Assembly (NCBI GenBank): GCA_035515055.1
Contig: DATJBV010000067.1
Coordinates: 1 to 64,000 of the forward strand
Length of the DNA: 64,000 bases
Origin: Pollutimonas sp035515055
GTDB lineage: Bacteria; Pseudomonadota; Gammaproteobacteria; Burkholderiales; Burkholderiaceae_B
Direction of reading: 5' to 3'
A program made the position numbers and the translations under genes. Numbering within the stretch: the first letter of the stretch is position 1; each line of letters starts with the position of its first letter. Under the pieces are notes generated by a model that did not search any database, was not told the DNA's origin, and saw nothing but the letters and a program-made list of their open reading frames with translations. Below, one piece after another: positions 51,957-61,337 of this stretch.

Positions 51957-54404
51957 CTAGCCAACGCTACGCAATCCGGTCGGCTGCGCCTTCCCTTCCA
52001 TGCCGGTATCGTAGTGTGTTTGCGGTGAGGGTTTGAGCAGAAAATGGCCTAGCGCGGGAAGCAAAATACCCGCGCCCAGCATATTCCATATGAACATAAA
52101 TCCCAGGAGAATACCCATGTCAGCCTGGAATTTGATGGGCGAGAAAACCCATGTTGCAACCGCGGCGCCGAGCGTTACGCCGGTCAGTACGACGACCTTT
52201 CCAGTGAACTGAAGCGCTCGGTAATAAGCCTCTGACAAGCTCATTCCTTGGTGCAGGCGCGCCTGTGTGACGGTCAGGATATACAACGCATAGTCCACAC
52301 CTATGCCAACACCGAGCGCTATCACCGGTAACGTTGCCACTTTGATGCCGATACCGAGAAAGACCATCAGCGCTTCGCATAGAATCGAGGTCAGCACCAA
52401 TGGCAGCACCGCGCATACCACGGCACGCCACGACCGGAAGGTGATAAAGGCGAGCACGATTACGGCTGCATAGACTAGCAGCAGCATCTGCACGTTGGCC
52501 TTCTTCACAACAATATTGGTCGCCGCCTCGATGCCAGAGTTGCCCGCCGCATTGAGGAATCTGACCTCATTCGTGTTATTTCGCGCTCCGAAGTCTTCGA
52601 CTGTACGCACCACCGAATCCAACGTGTCGGCCTTATGGTCTTTAAGGAAGATATAGACCGTGAGCAGGTTGCACCGTTGGTTGAAAAGTTCACGCGGCGC
52701 TCGTGTGGCAATGGCATTGAGCATGTCCTGTGTGCGGGGAAGGTCATACCATTTCAAGCTGCCTTCGTTCATTCCCACCGACGCACGCTTGCTCAGGGCA
52801 GCAAATGAATTGGTGGACTCTACGCCGGGAAGCGTGCGCAGTTCGGCCTCGAGCGCATCGACCTGGCTGATCGTCTGATACTTGACGCACTCGAACTCGG
52901 GTGTCCTGACCATTACGACATAGATGTCACTGCTAGCCGCATAATTTGTCGCCATGAAGGCATTGTCGATGTTGTACCTGGAGTCTGGACGCAACTCGGG
53001 CGCGCCCGGATCCAGGTCGCCCACCTTCACCTGTAAGCTGACCACGAATCCGGCAGCGCCAAGAATCAAGGAAGCGCCGATCGCGATAGATGCCCACTTG
53101 CGGTGAGTAAACAAATCAAGGAAAGCCCACAATGGGTGCTTGCGATGATTTCCATCATGACCGTCGGCACGCTCTTCGTTCAGGCTGCGGTGTGCCGCCA
53201 CCCGGCTGACCCCAGTGTAGGAAAGCAGTACTGGCAGTAAGACCAAGTTGGTAAAAATGAGTGTGGCCACACCCATGCTAGCCGCGATCGCAAGGTCCTT
53301 GATGACGGGTATATCAATCACCATTAGCACCGCGAAGCCAACGACATCGGCGAGCAGGGCGGTGATGCCGGCTAAAAAAAGGCGGCGGAATGTATAGCGG
53401 GCGGCCACTACTTTATGCGTGCCCCGTGCAATATCCTGCATGATGCCGTTCATCTTCTGGGCGCCATGACTCATCCCGATGGCGAACACAAGAAACGGTA
53501 CCAGCACCGAATAGGGGTCAAGCTCGTAGCCCAAGGTCGGCAGCAAGCCCAAGAGCCAGGCGACCGCAACGAGCGAGCACGCCACGACGAGCACTGTGCT
53601 GCGTAGACAACGCGTGTACCAATACAGCACAACACTGCAAATGGCGATAGCAAGGGCAAAAAATATCAGAACCTGCTGCAATCCTTCGATTAGATCACCG
53701 GCAATCTTGGCGAACCCCGTGATGTGAATACGGACGCCTTCCGCCTCATACTTGTTACGAAGCTCTTCCAGTTTCTGTGAGAACCCATGGTAGTCAAGGC
53801 GTACTCCATTGGCACTTGCTTCATTTAGAGGCACCAGGATGATGGTCGAGCGGAAGTTTGCGGCGACCAATTGGCCTATCTCGCCCGACCGTTCGACATT
53901 CTGGCGTACCTGATCGAGACTGGCCACGCTACCATCGTAATCATCCGGAATGACGGGGCCGCCATCAAGACCGTCCTCAGTCACGCCTATCCATCGCGTG
54001 GCCGGCGTCCAAAGCGATTTCATATAGGGACGGTCTACACCGGGCAGCAGGAACAGCTCGTCATTTAGGCGGCGCAAGGTATCAAGATGGCCCTTGCTGA
54101 AAATGTCGCCCTCGGACGCTTCAACTGCAATGCGAACATTATTGCCCAAGCCTGCCAGGTCTTGACGATTCTCGAAGAAGTTGAGAATGTAGGGGTGGCT
54201 TGTAGGGATGGTCTTATCGAAGCTGGCATTCAGCTTTAGTCCGAAGGCCTGATACCCAAGTCCTAGCGTGATCAGAAAGCACACAATCATCACCGCCAGA
54301 CGATGATTGAAGAAGGCGCGTTCAATGATATTGCCCGACCGGATGTCGAAGTCCGCCAGGTTTCGTGTTACCGGATGTTCGTCCGGAGCGATATGGTGAT
54401 TCAT
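51957..54404 (-). CDS. RND/MMPL-family transporter (HAE3-like)
   Basis: An 815-residue protein with two repeats, each with one membrane helix, a large periplasmic loop and five further helices; the second repeat carries VIALGVGIGVDYALYIL, the family's central-helix motif. This half-size RND type is used for lipids, steroids, hopanoids and other hydrophobic molecules rather than for classical tripartite drug efflux; no membrane-fusion protein or TolC gene is nearby. The start overlaps the stop of the YCF48-like gene (ATGA). Co-occurrence with DUF1302, DUF1329 and YCF48-like genes is a recurrent set of unknown substrate. Confidence 0.88.
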   Translation of the reverse strand: MNHHIAPDEHPVTRNLADFDIRSGNIIERAFFNHRLAVMIVCFLITLGLGYQAFGLKLNASFDKTIPTSHPYILNFFENRQDLAGLGNNVRIAVEASEGDIFSKGHLDTLRRLNDELFLLPGVDRPYMKSLWTPATRWIGVTEDGLDGGPVIPDDYDGSVASLDQVRQNVERSGEIGQLVAANFRSTIILVPLNEASANGVRLDYHGFSQKLEELRNKYEAEGVRIHITGFAKIAGDLIEGLQQVLIFFALAIAICSVVLYWYTRCLRSTVLVVACSLVAVAWLLGLLPTLGYELDPYSVLVPFLVFAIGMSHGAQKMNGIMQDIARGTHKVVAARYTFRRLFLAGITALLADVVGFAVLMVIDIPVIKDLAIAASMGVATLIFTNLVLLPVLLSYTGVSRVAAHRSLNEERADGHDGNHRKHPLWAFLDLFTHRKWASIAIGASLILGAAGFVVSLQVKVGDLDPGAPELRPDSRYNIDNAFMATNYAASSDIYVVMVRTPEFECVKYQTISQVDALEAELRTLPGVESTNSFAALSKRASVGMNEGSLKWYDLPRTQDMLNAIATRAPRELFNQRCNLLTVYIFLKDHKADTLDSVVRTVEDFGARNNTNEVRFLNAAGNSGIEAATNIVVKKANVQMLLLVYAAVIVLAFITFRSWRAVVCAVLPLVLTSILCEALMVFLGIGIKVATLPVIALGVGIGVDYALYILTVTQARLHQGMSLSEAYYRALQFTGKVVVLTGVTLGAAVATWVFSPIKFQADMGILLGFMFIWNMLGAGILLPALGHFLLKPSPQTHYDTGMEGKAQPTGLRSVG

Positions 54405-55486
54405 AGTTTATTTTCTGTGGCGGGCTTAAAGGGGGCGGCGCGATGAACACCGCGTGTGCCGACAAAAAGAAACTGTCCATCCGCGACTTCCAGAAGGCCA
54501 CTCAATGGTCCCAGTTTCAGATGAGCGGCGCGAACGAACAGCTTGCCGTTATTTTTGCTGGCGTAGACATTTCCGCCGTCATCGGTCAGGAGCAGGCTCC
54601 CGTCGCCCGCGCTCGCGGCCGCTGTCAGATTCGTATTCCCTGGAATTTCGCACTTTTCCCACGTTGCCCCCTGATCGTCCGACCAGTAGGCGTTGCCACG
54701 CATGCCATAGACGACAAGGTTTTTGCCTGTGGCAACGATACCGAAGTAGGTGCCCTCATAGGGTGTTGCCACGGGCTGGTAACTTTCTCCGCCATTCCGG
54801 GAAACAAACAGACTCCCTTGTTCACCCGCGAGCCAAATGGCGGACTCGGTGTAAAGGATTCCATACAAGTGCAGTCCCTGTGGATTATCCACATGCTGTT
54901 GCTTTGATCGCCACTGCTTTCCACCGTCGGAGGTTTCCAGAATCAGACCATATGCGCCGACCACCAAGCCATGGTTTTCGTCAATAAAGCGGACGTCGAG
55001 AAAGGGTTTGTCTGGACCGTCTTTGACCAGGCGCTCGGCATTTGCGATAAATTGCGGGTCCGCGCCGGGTTCTTTCGCCGCCTCACTAATCAAGGCAGCT
55101 ACCTGCTTCCCATCAAGCATTTTCATCCACGTGCGGCCGGCATCGTCGGTACGCAGTATCGTTCCGCTATGCCCGACAGCCCATCCCGTCGTCGCAGTCG
55201 TGAACGACACACTGGTCAGCGTGACGCTGACGGGTACTTGCGCTTGTTGCCAGCTTTTTCCCTGATCATCCGACCACAACGAAAGCCCACGCTCTCCCAC
55301 TGTTACAAGGCGTGGTCCAGCTTGGCCGACGGCAAGAAGAGCGGATGTCGTACTCCGCGCAGTTGCCTGGATCTGCGCCGGACGCTCGAGCACATCGGGT
55401 TCCGCCCAAGCAGCGGCGCAGGCCGTGATTCCTGAAATCACGGCGACACAGATGCGTGAACGCCTTAGTGTTGTATTTAATTGCAT
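54401..55486 (-). CDS. YCF48/BNR-repeat protein, exported
   Basis: A 361-residue beta-propeller-like protein with a signal peptide (about residues 1-28, ending CAAAWA). Repeats of the form LWSDDQGKSW, LRTDDAGRTW, LETSDGGKQW, FVSRNGGESY and YWSDDQGATW are BNR/YCF48 (HCF136-like) blades. In plants and cyanobacteria the family aids photosystem II assembly; in heterotrophs it commonly sits beside RND genes, and its role there is unknown. The start at 55486 (MQLNTT) is preferred to the in-frame ATG at 55501. It overlaps the RND gene by four bases, suggesting the two products act together. Confidence 0.85.
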   Translation of the reverse strand: MQLNTTLRRSRICVAVISGITACAAAWAEPDVLERPAQIQATARSTTSALLAVGQAGPRLVTVGERGLSLWSDDQGKSWQQAQVPVSVTLTSVSFTTATTGWAVGHSGTILRTDDAGRTWMKMLDGKQVAALISEAAKEPGADPQFIANAERLVKDGPDKPFLDVRFIDENHGLVVGAYGLILETSDGGKQWRSKQQHVDNPQGLHLYGILYTESAIWLAGEQGSLFVSRNGGESYQPVATPYEGTYFGIVATGKNLVVYGMRGNAYWSDDQGATWEKCEIPGNTNLTAAASAGDGSLLLTDDGGNVYASKNNGKLFVRAAHLKLGPLSGLLEVADGQFLFVGTRGVHRAAPFKPATENKL

Positions 55487-55572
55487 ATCACCTTCTCCCA
55501 CTCCGAACGGAGGCCGAGCTACAGCCTCCGTCCCAGGCCTGTGCGTTTTACACCGGAACGAGTTGCTTGTTC

Positions 55573-56949
55573 TTAGCGAACGCCTGCGCCCGCAAGCGCA
55601 TCCGGCGAGAAGTAGGCATCAGGGCGGCGCGGCACGACCTTGAACTGGCTCGGGAGATCGTTGAATAAATTATTGATCATCCAGGTGCCCGCCTGGAGGT
55701 TGAACGTTGCAAAGGTTTGGGTGACTATTGCAGGAATTTCCGGCGCGACGAAGGGAACTGAAAGCTGAGTGCGCCACAGCTTGTCCTCGGCATCGTAGCC
55801 GTCTGCCAAGACCACCGCCCATGTATCTTCGTCAATATAGAACCGGCGCTTCGGAACAACGTGTCGCTTTCCAGATGCCAAAGTGGCTTCCACCACCCAG
55901 ACACGATGCAATTCCCAACGCAGTTTGTCCGGATTGAGATGATGGCCGGCAAAGACTTCGTCTGTCTTGGACAGCACAAAGCGATTGTTGTTATAGGGCA
56001 CGTACACTTCTTTCTTGCCAACCAACTTCCAGTCGTAACGCTCCAGCGAGCCCAGGAACATAAACACTTCATCGAAATATCCTTGTCCCGAAGCGACAAA
56101 ATCCGGCGTATCAAAGGCAATTGTCGGTGCGCGGCGCACGCGGCGTTGGCCTGCCAAGTATTGCCACGCCTTGCGTCCTTGCCCAACTTGATCAATTGGA
56201 TCATGGAGCAGCATCGACTCGCCCGCCTTAAATGGAGGGTTGGTTTGGACCTGACGGAATTGCCAGTGAATTCCGTTAAATTTGTCCGGCGAGCCGTCCT
56301 TGTTGTAATAGGGAAACTGGTGATCATCTTTGGCTTCGACGGCCATCGTGCGTGTTCCGTCTGAGGCTCCAACCCATATTCTGAACTCGCTTTCCGCCGA
56401 TTCACCACGCCACCGCAGGAGATGGTTCCACATGGCTTCCGACCCGGTCTGCGGGATTGGGAATGGAATGCCGCCATAGGCGTCCTCGAGATTTTTGCCG
56501 CCCTCGGTTGTCTTCGCCTTTGTGGCGTTTACGAATGTGTTGTCGTATACCCACTGCGGTGCTGCGGCTGTGCGATGCGTTGGGTACACGTCTAGCCGAT
56601 ATGTTTGAGCATACTTTTGCAGCAATGCCAGCGTGCCGTCGGATAATTTATCCTTGTGCTCGCCCATGTTGGCTGCCGAAATCCGCAGTATTGGTTTTTC
56701 CCCAGCGAAGGGGTCGGGGCGCGGCGAACCCGCTTTGTAATCGCTGGGTGCCTTGGTCATGCCGCCGTCCCACCCGGGAATGGTGCCTGCCTTGTTGCCC
56801 GCCTTTTCTGCCCCAAATGGGGTTAGAGTGCTCTTCAATGCCGATGCTTCGTCCGCGGTCACGGCAGCAAAACTTGGCATGGCGAAGGCAAGAAAACTGG
56901 CAAGAGCCGTGAGGTTCAAAGCGCGTCGAGCAAAATTACGTCTCATCAT
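55573..56949 (-). CDS. DUF1329 family outer-membrane/periplasmic protein
   Basis: A 458-residue exported protein with a signal peptide (MMRRNFARRALNLTALASFL onward, to about residue 29). The mature part starts VTADEASALKSTLTPFGAEKAGN and includes AGTIPGWDGG, the DUF1329 signature. The domain resembles LolB/LolA-type lipid-binding folds and is almost always encoded beside DUF1302. It lies 20 bp downstream of the DUF1302 gene. A role in handling a hydrophobic compound in the periplasm is inferred. Confidence 0.88.
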   Translation of the reverse strand: MMRRNFARRALNLTALASFLAFAMPSFAAVTADEASALKSTLTPFGAEKAGNKAGTIPGWDGGMTKAPSDYKAGSPRPDPFAGEKPILRISAANMGEHKDKLSDGTLALLQKYAQTYRLDVYPTHRTAAAPQWVYDNTFVNATKAKTTEGGKNLEDAYGGIPFPIPQTGSEAMWNHLLRWRGESAESEFRIWVGASDGTRTMAVEAKDDHQFPYYNKDGSPDKFNGIHWQFRQVQTNPPFKAGESMLLHDPIDQVGQGRKAWQYLAGQRRVRRAPTIAFDTPDFVASGQGYFDEVFMFLGSLERYDWKLVGKKEVYVPYNNNRFVLSKTDEVFAGHHLNPDKLRWELHRVWVVEATLASGKRHVVPKRRFYIDEDTWAVVLADGYDAEDKLWRTQLSVPFVAPEIPAIVTQTFATFNLQAGTWMINNLFNDLPSQFKVVPRRPDAYFSPDALAGAGVR

Positions 56950-56969
56950 GATTGTCTCCCGTCTTGTTT

Positions 56970-58631
56970 TTAGAATGTGGTCTGTAGCGTGAAGGAAATG
57001 AAATTGCGGTCCCGCAGGGGTTGCGCGCCAGTCAGCATGTAGAGCGCTGGATTAGTGGGGTCCGTATTTCTCGTCAGGAGAGCGTTTTCCTTCCCGAAGA
57101 AATGGGTGTAGTTGAGTCCGAAGCGCCACTGTTTTTTGTAATCGCCCTTCAGGCCAATGCTCACATCGCCGCCATGCTCCGCACCGCCATTAAAAGCCCC
57201 TACCGCCGAAGAGCGGCCGTCGAGGTTATAACCAAGGCTGATGGGTACGGACAGATCCAATCCCGGTAAAGCTTGAAAATATTGGGGCGCAAAGACCATA
57301 CGGAACGCCGTTGCGTCGCGAGTGACGTTTGTATCCACGGCAAGCGGATTTTTGTCCACTGAAAGAGTGCGGTTCCACGCAAGTTCGCCCAGGAACTCAG
57401 CTCCATCCCAAAGAGCGTTCCCACCTAAAAGGTAAATGGCGGAAAGTTGCGCGTGAGCAGTCTTGCCGACCGCATACAAGGGATTGTTCCGGCCGTTGCT
57501 GATTAAGCCCGGATCGATCTGTGGTCCCGAGACCAGCGGCGCATTCCAGCGATAAGAGACTTCACCGGCAACGTTCGCATCCGCGATGACTGTGCTGAAA
57601 CTGGCACCCACTGTCTTGATTTTTTCCGGATAGACCAGCTGATAGCGGCTACCAGGATCCATCATGATCTGTGGTGTTTTTTCGTTGTACTGTGCTACGT
57701 ATAGACCGTACTCGACGTCTCCCGAGCCAGGTTTGAATCGAAGCTGTAAACCGCCCTGATCGGCAGACGGTTTCAGGTCTCCAGCCGCGGCCATTGCCAT
57801 TGGGGTTCCCGGAAATAGGCTTTCAGAACCCGCGCCAATGAAATCGGCAGTGCTAAGAAAGGAACCGGAAGCCGGTAATCGACTTTTTTGCCAATCGTAT
57901 TGGTAATACGCGCCTATCGACACGTTGGAGGAGACCTGCACTTGGGTAGAGACCTGTCCAACCGGCCGAATAATTTCTTTGAACTGTGAGCCTGGAACGG
58001 AAAGTAATTTAATAACGTCGACAGGTGCTTGCGCGTTTGCTATGCCGTTAGCCCCAAAGAACAGGCTTTCGCCATAGAGCACCGTATGCTTTCCCGCCCG
58101 GACCATATAAGGCGTTTCGGAGAATGAATCGCTCTTGAGATACACAAAGGCATCAAGGAGTTCCGCCTTCTTGCCCATCATGTCGCGTGTGCCAGCGGTG
58201 AACTCACCGGCGGGTACGCTGAGCGAGTTGGCGCTGCCGGAGCGATTATCGTTGCCACGGCGGTAGACCTCGTCATACCAAGCGGCACCGCTAAGTCGCA
58301 GTCCAACACTTTTGTAGGTCATGTCGAGTTCTGAAAAGAGATCGACCCGGTTCGAAACTATCCCGCGGCGGAAATTCCGATCGCCGTCGTCGAGCTGGAG
58401 GCCTGGGCTGAGAAAGGGCGGCGCCATTGGGGTTCCGCCCGCCACACGTTCGCTGGGATTTTTTAGACGATACATGACGCTATATTTGACTGTATTGTCC
58501 CACCGCATCTTGACGTCAGAATCCCCGAGCGGAATTTCAAATGCCACTGCGGCTTGCCCAAAACCGATTGAGCAACAGAGTAGCGAAAGCGCCTGTTTAT
58601 GTAGACGCTTGCTGTATTTTTTCTTTCCCAT
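56970..58631 (-). CDS. DUF1302 family outer-membrane protein
   Basis: A 553-residue exported protein with a signal peptide of about 30 residues, then alternating amphipathic strands and a C-terminal Phe (FISFTLQTTF), typical of an outer-membrane beta-barrel. DUF1302 proteins are channel-like partners of DUF1329. The start at 58631 has AAAGGAGGGG just upstream; the frame is open to 58886, but that part overlaps the aldehyde dehydrogenase gene. It is 40 bp after that gene. Confidence 0.87.
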   Translation of the reverse strand: MGKKKYSKRLHKQALSLLCCSIGFGQAAVAFEIPLGDSDVKMRWDNTVKYSVMYRLKNPSERVAGGTPMAPPFLSPGLQLDDGDRNFRRGIVSNRVDLFSELDMTYKSVGLRLSGAAWYDEVYRRGNDNRSGSANSLSVPAGEFTAGTRDMMGKKAELLDAFVYLKSDSFSETPYMVRAGKHTVLYGESLFFGANGIANAQAPVDVIKLLSVPGSQFKEIIRPVGQVSTQVQVSSNVSIGAYYQYDWQKSRLPASGSFLSTADFIGAGSESLFPGTPMAMAAAGDLKPSADQGGLQLRFKPGSGDVEYGLYVAQYNEKTPQIMMDPGSRYQLVYPEKIKTVGASFSTVIADANVAGEVSYRWNAPLVSGPQIDPGLISNGRNNPLYAVGKTAHAQLSAIYLLGGNALWDGAEFLGELAWNRTLSVDKNPLAVDTNVTRDATAFRMVFAPQYFQALPGLDLSVPISLGYNLDGRSSAVGAFNGGAEHGGDVSIGLKGDYKKQWRFGLNYTHFFGKENALLTRNTDPTNPALYMLTGAQPLRDRNFISFTLQTTF

Positions 58632-58671
58632 CGTCCCCTCCTTTGTTATTAGTGGTGCCTGCTGGCACCTC

Positions 58672-60120
58672 TTACCAACTGACCGCGATATATTTTGATT
58701 CCAGGTATTCGAGGAGGCCATCATGAGCACCCTCGCGGCCGATGCCGCTTTGCTTCCAGCCACCGAATGGCGCTGCCGGATCTGACACCACCCCGCGGTT
58801 GATGCCCACCATTCCCGATTCAATTTGATCGGCAACCCGCAACGCCTTCGCAAGATCCTGGGTATGGACAAAAGACACCAAGCCAAATTCGGTGGAATTT
58901 GCCAAAGCGATGGCCTGTGCCTCGCCTTCGAAAATTGCTATCGGCGCAACCGGTCCAAATATCTCTTCGCGTAGAATTTGGGAGTCCAGCGCCACATTGG
59001 CAAGCACGGTCGGCTCATAAAAAAAGCCAGGCCGATCTAAGGCTTTCCCGCCTGTGACCAGCCTGGCTCCTTGGCGTAGTGCGTCTTCGACTAATCCGGC
59101 AATTTTTTGACGCGTGTCCGCATTCACCATAGGGCCCAACTGAACGCTCTCATCCAGACCGTGGCCGATCTTGATGCTCGACATTTCCGCAGCCAGTCGC
59201 GCCGTGAATTCTTCGGCAATTGGCTTTTCAACGTAGAAGCGGTTTGCCGCCGTACACGATTCACCGCCATTACGCAGCTTTGCAATCATGGCAGCGGACA
59301 CGGCAACGTCAAGGTCCGCATCGGCAAAGACAATGAAAGGCGCATTTCCTCCAAGTTCCATTGAGCACTTGACAACGTTTTCCGCGGCTTGGGCAAGGAG
59401 CACGCGCCCGATCTGTGTTGATCCTGTGAACGAGAATTTCCGTACACGGCTATCCTTCAACATCGCTGCGACCGCCCTTGACGACCGACGTGTCGGGACA
59501 ACATTCACCACGCCAGGCGGCACGCCGGCCTCTTCAAAAATCATGGCCATCGCCAGTGCCGTCAAGGGAGTCTCTTTGGCTGGCTTCAAGACGGTGGTAC
59601 AACCGGCTGCCAGTGCTGGCGCTATTTTCCGTGTAGCCATGGCGGCTGGAAAATTCCATGGTGTGACGAATACTGAAACGCCGATCGGATGGCGTTGAAC
59701 GATTATCCGATTGCCCCCGTTGGGAGCCACAGACGTTTCACCGACAGCGCGTACAGCCTCTTCCGAAAACCATCGAAGAAATTCAGCCGCATATAGCGCT
59801 TCGCCTTTAGCTTCCGACAGTGCTTTCCCGCTTTCCAAAGTGATCAGATGAGCGATTTGGTCTTTTCGGGCGACCATGATCTCGTACGCACGCCGCAGAA
59901 TTTCGCTGCGCTCGCGTGGTGGCGTAGCGGCCCACTTAGGCGCTGCGGCATAGGCGGCATCCACTGCGGAAATCGCGTCTTCAACGCTTGCGTCGGCAAC
60001 ACTTGCAATGGCTTGTTCGGTAGCCGGATCAATAACGTCAAACCTCGCCCCGTCCGAGGCTGCGCGCCATGCGCCGTCGATGTAAATATCCTTTTGCACA
60101 TTGTCTATATCAATTTGCAT
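58672..60120 (-). CDS. NAD(P)-dependent aldehyde dehydrogenase, succinate-semialdehyde dehydrogenase-like
   Basis: A 482-residue aldehyde dehydrogenase. The catalytic Cys289 is in NGGESCTAANRFYV, the general-base Glu255 in MELGGNAPF, and the cofactor loop in FTGSTQIGR; TPWNFPAAMATRKIAPALAAGC is the SSADH/GabD-type segment. The true substrate may be another semialdehyde or aldehyde. The start at 60120 has GGGAGG 8 bases upstream. It is the first gene of the minus-strand operon, so an aldehyde or its acid is probably an intermediate of the pathway served by the transporter genes behind it. Confidence 0.87.
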   Translation of the reverse strand: MQIDIDNVQKDIYIDGAWRAASDGARFDVIDPATEQAIASVADASVEDAISAVDAAYAAAPKWAATPPRERSEILRRAYEIMVARKDQIAHLITLESGKALSEAKGEALYAAEFLRWFSEEAVRAVGETSVAPNGGNRIIVQRHPIGVSVFVTPWNFPAAMATRKIAPALAAGCTTVLKPAKETPLTALAMAMIFEEAGVPPGVVNVVPTRRSSRAVAAMLKDSRVRKFSFTGSTQIGRVLLAQAAENVVKCSMELGGNAPFIVFADADLDVAVSAAMIAKLRNGGESCTAANRFYVEKPIAEEFTARLAAEMSSIKIGHGLDESVQLGPMVNADTRQKIAGLVEDALRQGARLVTGGKALDRPGFFYEPTVLANVALDSQILREEIFGPVAPIAIFEGEAQAIALANSTEFGLVSFVHTQDLAKALRVADQIESGMVGINRGVVSDPAAPFGGWKQSGIGREGAHDGLLEYLESKYIAVSW

Positions 60121-60183
60121 TGTTTTCTTGCCTCCCACAGCATTCATAAAAAACTACGGTTTGTTTTCCGTCTAATTTAAGAC

Positions 60184-60221
60184 ATGCTATCCAACATAAC
60201 CTTTAATGTCAACATGACATT
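60184..60221 (-). promoter_or_regulatory. Promoter and TetR-type operator of the aldehyde dehydrogenase-RND operon
   Basis: On the minus strand TTGACA (60212-60207) and TAGCAT (60189-60184) are 17 bases apart. The -35 lies inside the 17-bp dyad AATGTCA-ACA-TGACATT (60205-60221). The 12-bp core AATGTCAACATG recurs, inverted, at the promoter of the E1 operon (61256-61267). A repressor bound here would cover the -35 box. Confidence 0.65.
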
Positions 60222-60381
60222 GTCGTCTAGTGGAATGGCGATCGTGTTCCGACATGAGCAGTCAGAAGATAAGTGGGTAGGCGAGGGGGGAGAGCGGGGA
60301 GACGGGGGACGGCCGAGAGAAGCATTGAGTAAGCTTCGCTCGTCCGAAAAGCTGTGGATCAGCGGTTGATCCGGCGGGTCT

Positions 60382-61065
60382 TCAAGTCAAGGTTTTGGTA
60401 GGGCGTCGTATTTCCGGTAACTGGAACGCAAAAACCTCATCCCGCTTTTCACGTGAGGCACCCAAGCCTTGCAGAATGATGTCTACCATTTGCTCGGCGT
60501 AATCGGTTTTTGTGAGTTTAGGTTCGTTAAGAAGCCTGAGCATCGCTTGGCGCAAGCCGCCCATTGTCAGATCCCATCCACACATTGCGGACGGGCAGGA
60601 GAAATCACCCGACTTCATTCCGAGCCCGATGTCGCGGAGTGGACCCTCCAAAGCAAAACCACCTTGAAACCATACTGCCGCGACGAAGCCGCACCATGCC
60701 GAATCGATGCTTGCTTTCCGCATCCACAGGCGTATTCCTGTTCCATGTCGAATGACCGGATCCTTGATCTGCTGCAATTCTCCTTCAATTGCGGCGGCCA
60801 TGTCATCGGTTAACCAAGTGGATGTGGCGGTAAGGAGCTCCGCAGTGTTGTTGAAATAGTTATAGAAAGTGCCTCTCGCGATACCGGAAGCCCTGATGAA
60901 ATCGTCGATAACGGGTGCGTCGGGCCCCTTTTCAGCAAAAACGTGAAGCGCTGCTTCTATGATCCGCGCGCGTGTCTTGCTACGCCGATTTCTACCAACA
61001 ATCGTTCGATGGTTGACGGCTGTAGTCGCTGGTTCGTTGCTGTCTTTTGTACGTTTGTTCGCCAT
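60382..61065 (-). CDS. TetR-family transcriptional regulator
   Basis: A 227-residue regulator. After a basic, disordered N terminus the TetR helix-turn-helix appears at about residues 30-80 (ARIIEAALHVFAEKGPDAPVIDDFIRASGIARGTFYNYFNN). The C-terminal ligand domain is not closely recognisable. It stands between two operons, each with a copy of the same operator-like element over its -35 box, so it is the obvious candidate regulator of both. The ribosome-binding site is weak. The ligand is unknown. Confidence 0.88.
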   Translation of the reverse strand: MANKRTKDSNEPATTAVNHRTIVGRNRRSKTRARIIEAALHVFAEKGPDAPVIDDFIRASGIARGTFYNYFNNTAELLTATSTWLTDDMAAAIEGELQQIKDPVIRHGTGIRLWMRKASIDSAWCGFVAAVWFQGGFALEGPLRDIGLGMKSGDFSCPSAMCGWDLTMGGLRQAMLRLLNEPKLTKTDYAEQMVDIILQGLGASREKRDEVFAFQLPEIRRPTKTLT

Positions 61066-61255
61066 TGCGATACTTGCCTATGTAGAGTGGTTTTCAAGAA
61101 TTTTACATATTGAATTGTAGTACAGAATGAACATAAACGTTCAATTCAAATCCCATCTGATCACGGAAAGTGAGTTCGCACCAACTCTGGCGCAGCCTCT
61201 TCATGGTCGGGTACCTTGGCATACTGATAATATCCTCCAATATGTATTTTAAGTA

Positions 61256-61288
61256 CATGTTGACATTGTCGTACAAACAAGGCACTAT
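61256..61288 (+). promoter_or_regulatory. Promoter and TetR-type operator of the 2-oxoacid dehydrogenase operon
   Basis: TTGACA (61260-61265) lies 17 bases before CACTAT (61283-61288), a weak -10. The segment ATGTTGACATT (61257-61267) is identical to the minus-strand sequence over the -35 of the aldehyde dehydrogenase promoter, and TGACATTGTCGT (61261-61272) also recurs as a direct repeat at 60215-60226. Predicted start about 61295, 43 bases before the ATG. Confidence 0.62.
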
Positions 61289-61337
61289 TATTCACACCAA
61301 TAACAAAGCTGGCAAAGGTCAGTAACGGGGGGGATTC

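Noticed and set aside
60184..60369. 61-codon plus-strand frame between the aldehyde dehydrogenase and tetR genes
   Set aside because: It overlaps the mapped promoter and operator, lacks a ribosome-binding site and has no recognisable features.
61110..61149. TTGAATTG ... CAATTCAA inverted repeat upstream of tetR
   Set aside because: Arms are short, A/T-rich and 24 bases apart, and the sequence does not resemble the shared operator; it could occur by chance in this A/T-rich spacer.
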